Assembly: GCA_050084985.1 (NCBI GenBank)
Contig: JBITNC010000001.1
Span: forward strand, 158,782,001-158,846,000
Direction of reading: 5' to 3'
DNA from: Nageia nagi
Lineage: Eukaryota > Pinophyta
Length of the DNA: 64,000 nt
The notes beneath the pieces were generated by a model. That model was not told the DNA's origin and made no database searches. It worked only from the letters and a program-made list of their open reading frames with translations. The translations under genes and the position numbers were made by a program. The first letter of the stretch is position 1. Each line of letters opens with the position of its first letter. Of this stretch, positions 23,105 through 32,979 are shown piece by piece.

Positions 23105-23586
23105 CACCTTTTTTTTTTATAAAATGTTTATATTTTATTATTCTAATATAGTTTTATAAAAAAGAATATAAAAGAGATCAAAGTTATAAAAGATTTACAT
23201 TTTATTTTAATTCAATAAAACACTTATAATTTACATATTATGAAAATTAATTTTTCAATTCATTATATGTAAAAACGCAAAAGTTTCATGATATAAGAAA
23301 ATATTTTAGAAACTAACTTTTAGAATTTTATGAAAAAGTTACAAATACATAGAAAAGCAAATTCCAATAACAAAAGAATTATAAGAATATCAACTTTACC
23401 AAACTATATTACAACATTCTTAATAACCAAATAAAATCTAATTAAAATTATTAGTTGTAAATAAAGATAGTAAGAGGATAAAATAATACGATTGCAATAA
23501 TTATCTACCATCAAAGATGATTAAGCTAAAAATCAAGAATAAGCTTGCTTTTGATGGGTCTGAGACTCGAATTTATTTTCTCAGGT

Positions 23587-24230
23587 TCAATTTTTTGCTA
23601 GATAGAACACAGGGAATCGGGAGGCTTGTTTGAGGAGCTTTCGGGATCTGACGCGCTCTTGAAGTCTGATGAGAGTCTCCATGCACTGCAAGGCCATCCT
23701 CGCCTCCCTCCTCACAACAAACCCGCGGAACAATGCCTGCAACCTCACCACCGCCTTCAGAGCACGCAATGCCTTCTTTGCTTGCATCGCAAACACAAAA
23801 CAAAAATAATATCATTTATTTCTTCATCAAGGTCAGGCAATCGAATGTATGCTTAGTTTAAAGCCTTTGATCTTACGAGATGGCCTCGGTAGGCTGCTTG
23901 GATTCTGATGGCGGCGCGCTGCTCTACACACCACACTTCATTTTCATACGAGCGGCGATATGCCATATCCATACTCAGTTGTGTAAGATTGATCATTCTC
24001 GGTTGTGTAAGATTGATCATCCTCGGTTGTATAAGATTCAGAACCACCGCGGCGGCTTGAACGGCTACCGCTGCTGCCTTTGTTGCTGCGGTTGTTGCTT
24101 GGGCTATCTCCTTTTCACCGTCATTCTTTTCATCATCTTCGTATATCTGAGGGGAATAATCTGGCGAAGAATGGGAGGATTTGGTCATCCTCTTCACATG
24201 CTTTTTCAGCAAATTTTCAGTCTTTCCCAT
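23587..24230 (-). CDS. IQD-like calmodulin-binding protein, copy C, probable pseudogene
   Basis: Two exons on the minus strand: exon 1 24230-23877 (118 codons from ATG) and exon 2 23781-23587 (64 codons and stop), with a 95-bp intron at 23876-23782. Exon 1 starts MGKTENLLKKHVKRMTKSS, followed by an acidic stretch, an alanine/valine-rich helix and AAIRIQAAYRGHL. Exon 2 gives KALRALKAVVRLQALFRG and LQCMETLIRLQERVRSRK. Together they form the three IQ-type motifs of the IQ67 domain, split by the phase-0 intron characteristic of the IQD family. IQD proteins bind calmodulin and act as scaffolds at microtubules, membranes or the nucleus. At about 182 residues this would be one of the small members. 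The donor (GTAAGA) is intact, but the acceptor is AA where copy E has AG. An in-frame AG 6 nt further on might substitute. Confidence 0.65.
23782..23783 (-). other. Mutated splice acceptor in IQD copy C
   Basis: Plus-strand TT at 23782-23783 makes the minus-strand intron end GATGCAA instead of GATGCAG. Copy E has CT at 61938-61939 (AG on the gene strand). It is the only difference between the two 95-bp introns. The next in-frame AG follows GCAAAG, so its use would delete two residues (Ala-Lys). Confidence 0.85.
23978..24041 (-). repeat. 24-bp in-frame tandem expansion in IQD exon 1
   Basis: Two full copies of a 24-bp unit (23978-24001, 24002-24025; GTTGTGTAAGATTGATCAT plus CTCG) and a partial third. 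On the gene strand each unit encodes eight residues ending NLTQ or similar, inserted before the YRRSYENEV segment. Copy E has a single partial unit. The expansion keeps the frame and adds 16 residues. Confidence 0.85.
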
Positions 24231-24385
24231 TCTTTCACAATGCAACTGTCATCTCACCAACAAACAAAGTTTCTTTGAAATCCAGTCGTTGGCTTTTTGC
24301 GTGGAGATAAATCGAAGAAAAAGAGGGCGAGGTGCAGAGGTGGGTGGCCGAAAAGGCTTCAAATGTGGTGAGGTTTAGCTTTAGT

Positions 24386-24419
24386 GACGCACCACAACTG
24401 CACTCTGCACGTCCAAAGC
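24386..24419 (-). promoter_or_regulatory. Conserved block upstream of IQD copy C
   Basis: GACGCACCACAACTGCACTC followed by TGCACGTCCAAAGCA (plus reading), about 156 bp upstream of the ATG and shared with copies A, B and E. It is more GC-rich than the surroundings. It may be promoter or 5' UTR. Sequence beyond 24432 is replaced by an LTR-type repeat, so any more distal promoter elements are lost in this copy. Confidence 0.4.
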
Positions 24420-25820
24420 ACCCCAATGTTGTTTTTTTCATATTTATTTATGATGTTAGAGGATTTTTTCTATACATAGAATGGGAAGTTTTTCAAGAGG
24501 GTGGGTTGTGAGATGTGGATTTATTGAAGTTCATTATAATTGATAAGGACATTTCATCATATGTAAGTTGTTACAAATATTTCATTAATAAATGATATCA
24601 TATGGTAAATGTTTGATGATCAAGGTAAATTGAATGTTTATATAGTGAAGAGGTTGTAGATACCAATAATTATATAAGTTACGCATTAGTTTGTATCTAA
24701 TGATGGTTTTGCATTGTTTGATATCTGATTTTATTCTTAAACTTCTTTGGTTATACATTTTCATAGGAGTTGGGAGAAGTGATGATAGATGTGGTAAAGA
24801 AGGGGGTAATTTTTACTTCGGGCTAGCTTTACTATTGAAAACTTGTTTAGAATTATATCAAGTGAGGTAGTATGAAGATTAAGATTAGAAATTAGCATTA
24901 TCTTTCTAATATATATATGTTTGTGAGAGCATATAATAGTAGCATGACCTCATGATCTATCTTATGATGCTTATGGAGAGGATTTAGATGTCCCTTTTGC
25001 ATTATACTAGTTATAGAACAAGGAGGAATTCCAACATAGGAAGTTCAAGTAACACTTTAAAGAATATTAATAACAATAATTAAATACTTTTGATATCCAG
25101 ATTAGATTATATGATATCCATTTAGTGATTTTGTTAGTTGCATGGAGGATGAAGTACAATTATGATGGGCATCATAGGAGAGTTGGTTTATGGTATAAAT
25201 ACCTGAAGAGCTTAATTTTTTTATATAGCCAATTTTTGGAATAGTTTAAAAATCAACATGGAGCACCACAAGTATATATAATTTATAGATGAGCAATAAA
25301 GGATGGAAATCCTTAGGTGTAATATATAGAGATTCAGGAGGAGGATGATTCCTTTATTCAAAGCCTAGGATAAAATGATGAACTATGACTACATTAAAAT
25401 ATGAATACATGGTTCAAGGATTATATAGATACATTAAGTTGCATGACCAACATCAACAACTCTCTTACCAATCTAAATTTTAACAAGCAATATTATTAGA
25501 GCATAAATATGAGAACATTGTTAATTAGAAAATATCTTTGAGATGTAATAGATATTGGTTATAATGAACCAGTTGCATAGAGGACATTAAGAGTAGTTAA
25601 TAGGATAATAAAGAAAAAATTTGAGAAGAACTCATTAACCCTATACCATCATATTCAATCATCCCTAGTAAAAGTTTATTTATATGCATTATTTTTGCAA
25701 CCTCAACCAAGAAGGTTAGAATTCTTTACAAAAGGTTTGCCAGGGTAGTGATCTAATCAAGAGTTGTAAAACCTAAAAAGGAAGATCAAGAAATTAAAAA
25801 TGCAAGATGTTGAAAACATA

Positions 25821-25825
25821 ATTAA
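25821..25825 (+). repeat. TSD ATTAA, left of solo LTR
   Basis: ATTAA directly before the TG start of the LTR. The identical ATTAA follows at 27233-27237. The paralogous unoccupied site near 46.15 kb has ATTAA once. Confidence 0.9.
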
Positions 25826-27232
25826 TGTAATGTTCCCATTTTATGGGTGTTTTTCCCATTTGACCTCTAATAAATGGGAACATTAGCTTAGGTGTGATTT
25901 TAGAATTTTTAGTAGTTTTTGGCCAATTATTGTAATTTCCACTTAGAAACTTATTTAGATGCTCTAATTATGGAAACATGGACCTATTTAATTATTCATT
26001 ATGTATAGTTGAGTTCCTAAATGGCCAATAATGATGTATTGTTGATACCAAGGTAACTATATATTTATAAATGAAATATTAGTCTCCCTAAATGAGGCAT
26101 TGCATATTTCTAGCCTTTATGAATGTAATATTGGTATTTACTTAGCCATCTTGTCATTAGTGATTCCCTCTTCAAGGTATACCACCCTCAATATAATAAC
26201 ATATATTACAAGGTATCTAGAAGAGCCCCAAGCTTGGATGTGGTATTACAAAAGAGAAATCATGCATCCTAAGGCATTGGACAGTCCCTATACTTGTATG
26301 TTGGGTATTATAGTTTATTTTACCCCCACATTGGATAATTGGGCATTACAAAGTCCCACATCATCCCTCCTTGGTATTTATACACTTAGCACTAATCCCA
26401 ACACACATCAATATCACCCCTTCCTTGATGTTGGCATTCTTGGACCTTGGATGTGATATCACCTATCTCAAGGCTCCTAGTCTTAGATGATGTAAACATG
26501 AGCAAACATATCACATCTCTCCATCAATGGATCATTTTAATGAAGATTACAAGAAATAATACATCGCCTATAAAAGGAGTACCCTTAGTCATGGGATATG
26601 CTAAATATTGATTATAAACATCTTTTATTAGATTGAGTGGAGACTCTATCTTTGCCACTTCTAGAGAAACCTGCATTTGAGGTCTTAAGGTGATAGGAGG
26701 CCAACCTCAAGTTTACTCTAGCCACCTTGATAGGAAATTTATTGGTTCCATCATAGAAGTCGCTAAGGAAGTCCTAGACTATACCTTGTCACTGCTATGA
26801 TTGGTGAGGCCCTAGAGCCATCCAAAATAACCATATTGGAGGAAGTACTAGTACAAGCTGCTTAGGTAGACAAAAATATATTGCAATTGTACTATTCTTT
26901 ATTACATCAATATAATTACATTTTGCTATCAATATCTTAGTATTTTTCTCTCTATGCTTGGACATCTGGTTTGGAGTGGTTATTGCATTGTTTGAATACT
27001 ATTTTTGATCCTTAATTGCAATGTTGGATCTGGAGTGATATTTGCATGCATAATTTTGTATTTCATTAAGTATAATTGGATATTGGGTTTATGTGAGAAT
27101 TTTGGTTTGTAATTATTAAAGCTACTATTAGTACCTAGATGTTGGATGCTTGGTGCAATATTGAGCTTATTTGGTAAAAATCTCTCTCCTAGGGCATTTT
27201 TGAGCATGATCAACCAATTTGGGATCATCACA
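25826..27232 (+). mobile_element. Solo LTR, 1407 bp, with TSD
   Basis: It begins TGTAATGTTCCC and ends GATCATCACA, the TG...CA termini of an LTR, with a perfect 5-bp target duplication ATTAA. A TATA box (CTATAAAAGGAG) lies about 740 bp in, so the plus strand is the element's sense strand. There is no internal region or second LTR, hence a solo LTR formed by recombination between two LTRs. It interrupts a copia-type gag frame, which reads through when the insertion is skipped (NLKRKIKKL...ENIINYYV). The open frame at 26100-26456 lies in U3 and is probably meaningless. Confidence 0.9.
26568..26576 (+). promoter_or_regulatory. TATA box of solo LTR
   Basis: CTATAAAAG within the solo LTR, in a good context (GCCTATAAAAGGAGTA). 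It is the likely U3/R promoter of the former retrotransposon, oriented to the plus strand. Confidence 0.6.
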
Positions 27233-27237
27233 ATTAA
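27233..27237 (+). repeat. TSD ATTAA, right of solo LTR
   Basis: Identical to 25821-25825. Confidence 0.9.
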
Positions 27238-27411
27238 CTATTATGTTATAGTGAGATATGTACTAAATAAAGTAGCCAATCTTGGTAAGAGATTTAACAA
27301 CAAGATGGTTGTAAATAAGATATTTAGTAAAGATTTTCCTACAATAGTATTTGATCACCTTATTGGTTCTCTTGTTTATTGTGAGAAGAGGCTAAATGAA
27401 AACTTTGCATA
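27233..27411 (+). pseudogene. Copia-type gag fragment, copy 1
   Basis: The frame reads NYYVIVRYVLNKVANLGKRF, then KMVVNKIFSKDFPTIVFDHL and IGSLVYCEKRLNENFA. This is the pattern of the Ty1/copia gag domain (UBN2 type: '..Y..RV..I.N.M...GE...D..IV.KIL.SL...F' and 'LIGSL..HEERL'). The upstream part, LKRKIKKLKMQDVENII, lies left of the solo LTR at about 25775-25820. A second copy is at 46160-46378. No zinc knuckle or protease follows here. Confidence 0.65.
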
Positions 27412-27470
27412 GAATGATGAAAAATATTTTGGTTCCAAGAAGGGGAAAATACATGAGTGGTTGGGGAGAA

Positions 27471-28640
27471 ATTAGTTTACTTTTTAGTGGTCACCCTAGT
27501 TTTAAAATTTAAAAGTTGATAATATAAAACATTTTTAATCTTACTCTTTGTTCTTTTCATAATATCTATTCACCATCATGTATAAAGAAGGCATTTAATA
27601 ATACAATATTGATTGGATTACATGTTTCCTAAATATACCTTTTAATTGTTTTCTAATACAAATATCTTTACTACATATTTTATATGGTTTTAATCACTTT
27701 TGAAGATAAATATGTTTTTATCATAAACTAAACTTTTGCTTCAAAAAATGTACACAATCAACCAAATATCTATAGAAATTTAAAAAATCATGATGAATTT
27801 TATTTAGTCAATATTTCTTTGATATATATAAATTCAACACCTCTAAAATAATAAATTGAAATATATCACAAACACAATAGTTAACCCATGATGAAAACAA
27901 AGTTACAATTCATATCTACATCAAAGATACTCTTAAACTCTTTGATTTGATGAAACACTAAGGGACTAATCCTGATATTATAAAATTTTTATTTTTTTTA
28001 CATGTGTACAACCATCAAGTTATATGCATTAGATTTGTATGTACTTTAATAGCATGAGTGACTCTTACCACATTATTCCTAGACTAAATTGTATACATGC
28101 ATTGTTGAATTCTTTAGTTATGCAAGTTATCTTGATCAAATTTTGAACTTCTATGTCAAAATATCTATAACACCTGTCTTGGGTGTATAGATGCATGTGT
28201 TTGCTTATTGTCTATAAAGAACATAAGAGTTAGAATAAAGAAATTTGTGTAAATAATCTATATTTTTATTGGAGCTTCAACATAATCCATATTATATTCT
28301 TCTTTCAAAGATTTATGTTGAAGTCGGTAGTTAGGATGATGTTCAAAAAATAATACCATTGATCAAAGATAAAGGAATCAAGAAGACATTTGGATATAGC
28401 TAATTTGAAATTGATAAAAGGGTATAATATTTTCTTATAGCCAAAAAATTACACCTACAAACACATGATATATATGGAAAATTGGAGAACTTGTTGAGTG
28501 ATATGAGGGCAACACTTGGTATATTAGAAATACAATATATATATTGGGTGATAACAAGACTAACAATAAAGAACCATTTCTCTACCAACATAGCATCTTG
28601 TTAAATAATTCATTATTCTCATTTATTATTCTATGTTTTC
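27471..28640. other. AT-rich spacer, nothing recognised
   Basis: No repeat partner in the window. Minus-strand translation of 28.1-28.6 kb might continue the PPR gene fragment that ends at 28641, but I could not find an E or DYW motif convincing enough to annotate. The open frame 28400-28591 (minus) is of no recognisable family. Confidence 0.4.
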
Positions 28641-28876
28641 CATACATATATATATCAATGCACTCCCAAATATAACATTTGATGAAAATCCATATTCAGC
28701 TACTCTTTGATGGATGTTCATACCTTCTTCTACAGCTCCCATGGTGGCACATGCTATAACAATATTGGAAAAAGTTGCATTTTGTTTTTGATCCTAATGA
28801 TTACATTTTCTTAATAATATCCATGATATTCATAGAAAAATCTATTTTTTGCATATTTTGGGATCATTGCATTCCA
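28641..28876 (-). pseudogene. PPR protein fragment
   Basis: The minus strand reads NAMIPKYAKNRFF, then after a frameshift NATFSNIVIACATMGAVEEG and MNIHQRVAEYGFSSNVIFGS followed by ALIYIY. This is one complete PPR repeat pair of the plant PLS class ('WNAMIAxYAxNG', 'NxxTFxxILxACAxxGAxExG', 'IHxxVxxxGFxSNVxVxxALIxMY'). Stops and at least one frameshift make it a pseudogene. It lies just left of IQD cassette D, and a similar fragment lies near the flank of cassette A (5558-5716), so a PPR gene may have been an original neighbour of the cassette. Confidence 0.75.
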
Positions 28877-29189
28877 TAAAATTGCATTTTAGTGAGGTAT
28901 GTTATCAAATAATCTATTGATGAAATAAATATACAATTGTTATATACTATACTTTAACTTAAAAGAAAATGCATATTTAACTAGCAATCTATATGGATTC
29001 AAAGAGAGTTAAACATAATAATCATTCATATCACTTCTTCTTTTATGATATAGTCTATTGTTTAGGGTTGGTAGATCATTAATCTACTTATAAAAAAAAT
29101 AATTATTATCAAGAAAATAAGTTCTACTTTGAAAGAATAACACAGTCATTATATTAATTTTACTACTTGATAAAAGTATTCTCTGTTAA
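28877..29189. other. AT-rich spacer
   Basis: No gene or repeat partner seen between the PPR fragment and cassette D. Confidence 0.5.
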
Positions 29190-30458
29190 TATTTAGAATA
29201 TATGGAGGTCCATTATTTTATAATACCTTGTTAATCCTCTTACTCATGTGCAATGGATTCATTCCCAATAGTATTTTATAAAATGTAGTATCATAGTGGT
29301 GGTTTTTTTCATGTCACACAAGGGATTGGATATCTTGGGAAGAGTTTCATCATATCTTTCATTTATCTAGTATAAACAAGTTATATGAGATGCGTTGATA
29401 ATATGCATCCCTCATTCGATTTTGTATAAAAGTGGTGTTAGATCTTAACATTCTTAGTGGACTAGGTAGGAATGATATGTTAATAATCCATTTGTCAATT
29501 ACAAGGCCAAGTGTGGGTATATTTGGCTTTCACCATATTTTCTTATGATTCCCCAATTTAATGAGAAATGGGATTTAATACCCACTAGAACTAGATGACA
29601 AGTTAGGTCTTAGATAGTCTAGGCTTCTTACATTGAGACCAAGAAATCCTCTTTCTAATGAAGCCTCTTGTATCAAGGCCATCCTTAGGTGATCAATTGA
29701 AGCATCTAGGTTTTGCTAATCCACTATGTCCATTCTATAATATACCTAAGTTTTATTTCCACTTATTTTGGTGAATGGAGGTGAATTTGCATTATCTTTA
29801 TATTGTTTACACTAGTTACCTTCTCTTAGAAATAGGTATTGTTGGGCGATGTTCTCACCTTCACCCTCCCATTGCATGAAGTGTGTAATATTATTTTTAC
29901 TTAGCATTTTATATTATATATGGAAATCTCATAATATTATCATTTTTTCTTAACAATCTATATCTATTTTTTTCTTTCTAACAAGATGGAAGTGTTTCAT
30001 AATGTATAACTATAAATTTGTATTTGGACAAAAAAAGTGGTGATGGAGTTAGAGCACCTTCGCACTCTACTAGATTATTGGGAAAAAGCCTCATGTGTTG
30101 TGAGTTGAATCTCTTAAGACCATTCATCCTAGGATAATCTAGGTCTCATTCACACCACAACCATTGTTGTGTGTGAGAGATCAGTCCTTTGAGCACCATA
30201 AATTGCAACCGCTACTAATTGGAAAGTCTTGGGATATTGCAAGAAACAACTCTTTCTATGTAGGAGGTTGGGATACATGCAACAAAAATCTTTTAAGCCA
30301 GTGTTAGGTTGCAGTGATAATGATGGTCATGACGATAATGACTTCTAGACAACAAGATGGTTATTTCAATATTGCCAAATACATACTAGAATCTCATGGA
30401 TGATGAGGACCTCCCGCTTACTTGCACATCTCCTAACTTGATCTAAGTTTTAATTAGT
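29190..30458 (+). repeat. IQD cassette D, outer flank, ends in gap
   Basis: About 1.27 kb collinear with 59880-61130, the flank of IQD copy E, including the GAAGAGTTTCATCATA and CATGGATGATGAGGACCTCC stretches. It also contains the empty version of the LINE insertion site (29729-29743). The similarity is cut by the 100-N gap at 30459, at a point where only about 120 bp of flank would precede the 3' flank of the IQD gene. A fifth gene copy may lie in the gap. Confidence 0.8.
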
Positions 30459-30558
30459 NNNNNNNNNNNNNNNNNNNNNNNNNNNNNNNNNNNNNNNNNN
30501 NNNNNNNNNNNNNNNNNNNNNNNNNNNNNNNNNNNNNNNNNNNNNNNNNNNNNNNNNN
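30459..30558. other. Assembly gap (100 N)
   Basis: Exactly 100 N, a conventional placeholder, so the true size is unknown. Left flank is IQD cassette D, right flank is LINE-related sequence. Confidence 0.95.
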
Positions 30559-30969
30559 TAAATAATTATTTATTCAATGTAAAATTAAAAATATACTATG
30601 TGTATTTTTTTTAATCTTTTTTTATAATTAACATGTAACAAAAATGATATTAAAAGATATATATGGACATATTTTTAATATTTTCAATTTATTATGATTT
30701 TTAAAATTATTGATAATGATTGATATTATCAAGCTAAATAATATCAAATTTTATTTTTAAATTTTATCATGTTTCTTTTTAACCATATTTTATCAATAAT
30801 AATCAAAATACTTTTTTTTTTGGTTTATCAAGATGTGAGAAAAGCATGTGATAAGATTCAATGGTTATTCATCATTTCTATGCTTCGAGCTCTTAGTTTA
30901 GGTCCTTATTTTGTTCATACTATAAGTATTTTTATTTCAAGATGCCTCTTCTTTATTGTCTTTGAATAA
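30559..30969 (+). mobile_element. LINE RT fragment with AT-rich leader
   Basis: The reverse complement of 53645-54062. From about 30817 the plus strand reads VYQDVRKACDKIQWLFIISM, then LRALSLGPYFVHTI. This is the RT palm region of an L1-like LINE ('FIKIDFEKAYDxIxWxFIxxML.ALGF'). The 240 bp before it are over 80% AT and are also present in the partner, so the AT-rich leader predates the duplication. It stops at 30969, where an oppositely oriented LINE begins. Confidence 0.7.
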
Positions 30970-32600
30970 TTAAGGAGGTAAACAAAAGCCTCAACTTCCA
31001 TAACATAAAGCGTGGGTTGGTTGGGAAACCCTAATGAATCAAATAGAAAATCCCAATCTAATAAAAAATATAACTTATTCCTAATTTGGGATCATTAATG
31101 CATAACTAAGTAATATATTGAGAGTTTTTATGAAATTGGGAATTTAAATCTAAATCTTGTAGCATGTAAGCTATGAAATTCCATTCTATATGATCATAAG
31201 ACTTTTCAAAGTCAATTTTCATAAATAAAGTATTACTTTGAGAAGATTGAGCCCATTTCATGCCCTCCAAAATTGTAATAACATTATCAAAAATAAATAA
31301 ATTATAAAATAAAATATTTATTTAGGATGCACAATTAAATTGACCCTCCAATTATTATATCCATTTTGATATCCTTTTCATTTAGAATGAATGTAATATT
31401 ACCTTTATTAATAATAGGGCCCTAAAGTTATGTGAAAAAGTGTTTTCTAATAAAACTTTGTACCAAATTAAATCAACCTATCCTAAATTCTTTAGAGAAT
31501 TCATAAGGTAATTATTTCCAGTCTTGGGGACTTATCATTTTTCCATATGAAAAAGAACCTCTGTAAGATCACCCAAAAGGAAAGAGGCTTATCACACCCC
31601 TTTGCTGGAATAATCAAAACCTTATAAGGAATAACAATAATACAAGAGGCTATATCCTCCTCCCTCTTAGGTGTGATAGCTTGTGGAATAAAACATCTTT
31701 ATTGTAGTGTTGTACAAAGCATTTGGTATGTCAGGTATATAATAAAACTTGATCCCTCCATGGATAAATTTGAATTAGGTAGTTTGATGGTGTAGTTTAA
31801 AGTCATTAAAAGAATTTATTAGAGACACTATCACCCACTTTATGCTCTAATAAAAATAAGCTTAAATTTGATCTCCAATAATGTTTTAATTCATGGTAAA
31901 TATGATATGATATTTAAGTGTGGAATTGTGAGGATATTCTTTGAGTCTTATTAAAACTTTGGAAAACTCCCTCATGAAGTTCAAAAATGTCTTATTTTCT
32001 AAAATTTATGATTTTATTGCATAAATTGTATAACAAAATGATGGTACAAATAATAGCATCATTCCACCACTATATGCTACCATTAATACCAAGAGGTCTT
32101 TGGAATAAATTTCAAACTCGATGAATATGTTAAGCCATTAATGGGTGTTTAAAAAGGATTTATTGAGATATAATTAGATTTTGTATTGGAAGGATGGTAG
32201 AGGAATTTAAAAACTACAAAAAACCATAATGGGTGTGTGATTAGAAGTGGTGGTTCCAAGAAAAGACTTTGAAAAAGGATGAAAAAAAAAATCATTCATT
32301 AAAAATAAAAGTATTATTGGTCTAAAGCCATGGCCCCATCAAAGCACTTAAAAATTCTAGCATGGTATGCTTGAAGATAAGACCAAATGAACTAAAATCA
32401 ATGGAAATCTTTGATTGAAGTAAGACCAAGGGGAAATAGAGATCATTGGAAAAAGTTTGAAGGAGAGATTAAGTGTTAGGGTTAATAAACTCAATATTAT
32501 TTTTATTGAAATACTAGGCCCTCATGTTCCTTAATTGAACAACATATTTAGAGTTTTTTTACTTCTCTTGAAGCCCTTTCAATCATATTCAAGTCTTTAC
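30970..32600 (-). mobile_element. L1-like LINE remnant, RT region
   Basis: Minus strand. At 31290-31176 an open stretch reads DNVITILEGMKWAQSS and then FMKIDFEKSYDHIEWNFIAY, a textbook L1 RT segment. Near 31.0 kb PTLYVMEVEAFVYLLN corresponds to the following RT block. Farther upstream (32.4-31.6 kb) the translation is heavily broken but shows pieces compatible with the end of the endonuclease domain and the linker. A stretch of 30 or more codons without a stop in a conserved block is the best evidence. The same RT block recurs at 58723 onward. Confidence 0.7.
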
Positions 32601-32979
32601 ACAACACCTAAATTATTAGCAGTAGTGAGAAAGAACACAAATACCACATATTTTTTAATATTATCCAAACTACTTAGTTTTGAGAGTTCCATACCCAAAG
32701 AGACAATATTTGCATGCCACCTTAGTGCTATGAAAATGATAATTTCCCCCCTTTTCTAAGGGAATGATTAATCACATGGAATCACATCAGAGGCACAATA
32801 AAGAACATTGTAATCTGAAATGAAAATTTATATTTTAATCTCTTGAAGGTATAAAAAAAATGGTATTACTAAACTTATGAGAGGAAAAAAAAGCAACCTC
32901 ATTCCAAAACCATGTATTTTTGAATTCGGTCTACCAACCTTATAACATTCCAAGATAGAAAAATCATGTAAATAATCAA
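32601..32979. other. Spacer, nothing recognised
   Basis: AT-rich sequence, possibly a continuation of the LINE to its left. No motif seen. Confidence 0.4.

Larger units (their letters stand above)
23105..24432 (+). repeat. IQD cassette C
   Basis: Similar to 61255-62525 from the polypyrimidine/AT-rich 3' flank (ACACCTTTT, TATAAAATGTTTATATTTTATTA) through the gene to the upstream block. The left edge is fused to gypsy integrase sequence. The right edge (CAATGTTGT at about 24431) is followed within about 22 bp by a different repeat. The flanks differ noticeably from copy E while the gene body does not. Confidence 0.85.
24454..27470 (+). mobile_element. Ty1/copia-like remnant, copy 1
   Basis: 24454-25825 and 27233-27470 together match 44795-46460 in the same orientation. 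The left edge (TGTTAGAGG at about 24454) resembles a copia LTR start. Near 25.65-25.82 and again from 27233 a gag-like frame is visible, interrupted by the solo LTR at 25826-27232. No pol sequence was seen, so this is a 5' fragment. It sits just upstream of IQD copy C. Confidence 0.65.

Noticed and set aside
23880-24378. Plus-strand frames of up to 132 codons opposite IQD copy C (and 62278-62607 opposite E)
   Set aside because: Antisense shadows of IQD exon 1 and its upstream region.
26100-26456. 118-codon frame inside the solo LTR
   Set aside because: Lies in U3 of an LTR with defined ends and TATA box; no homolog recognised, and LTRs do not normally encode protein here.
27146-27412. 88-codon frame crossing the solo LTR border into gag
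   Set aside because: The first 29 codons come from the LTR and the rest from the interrupted gag. A chance fusion created by the insertion.
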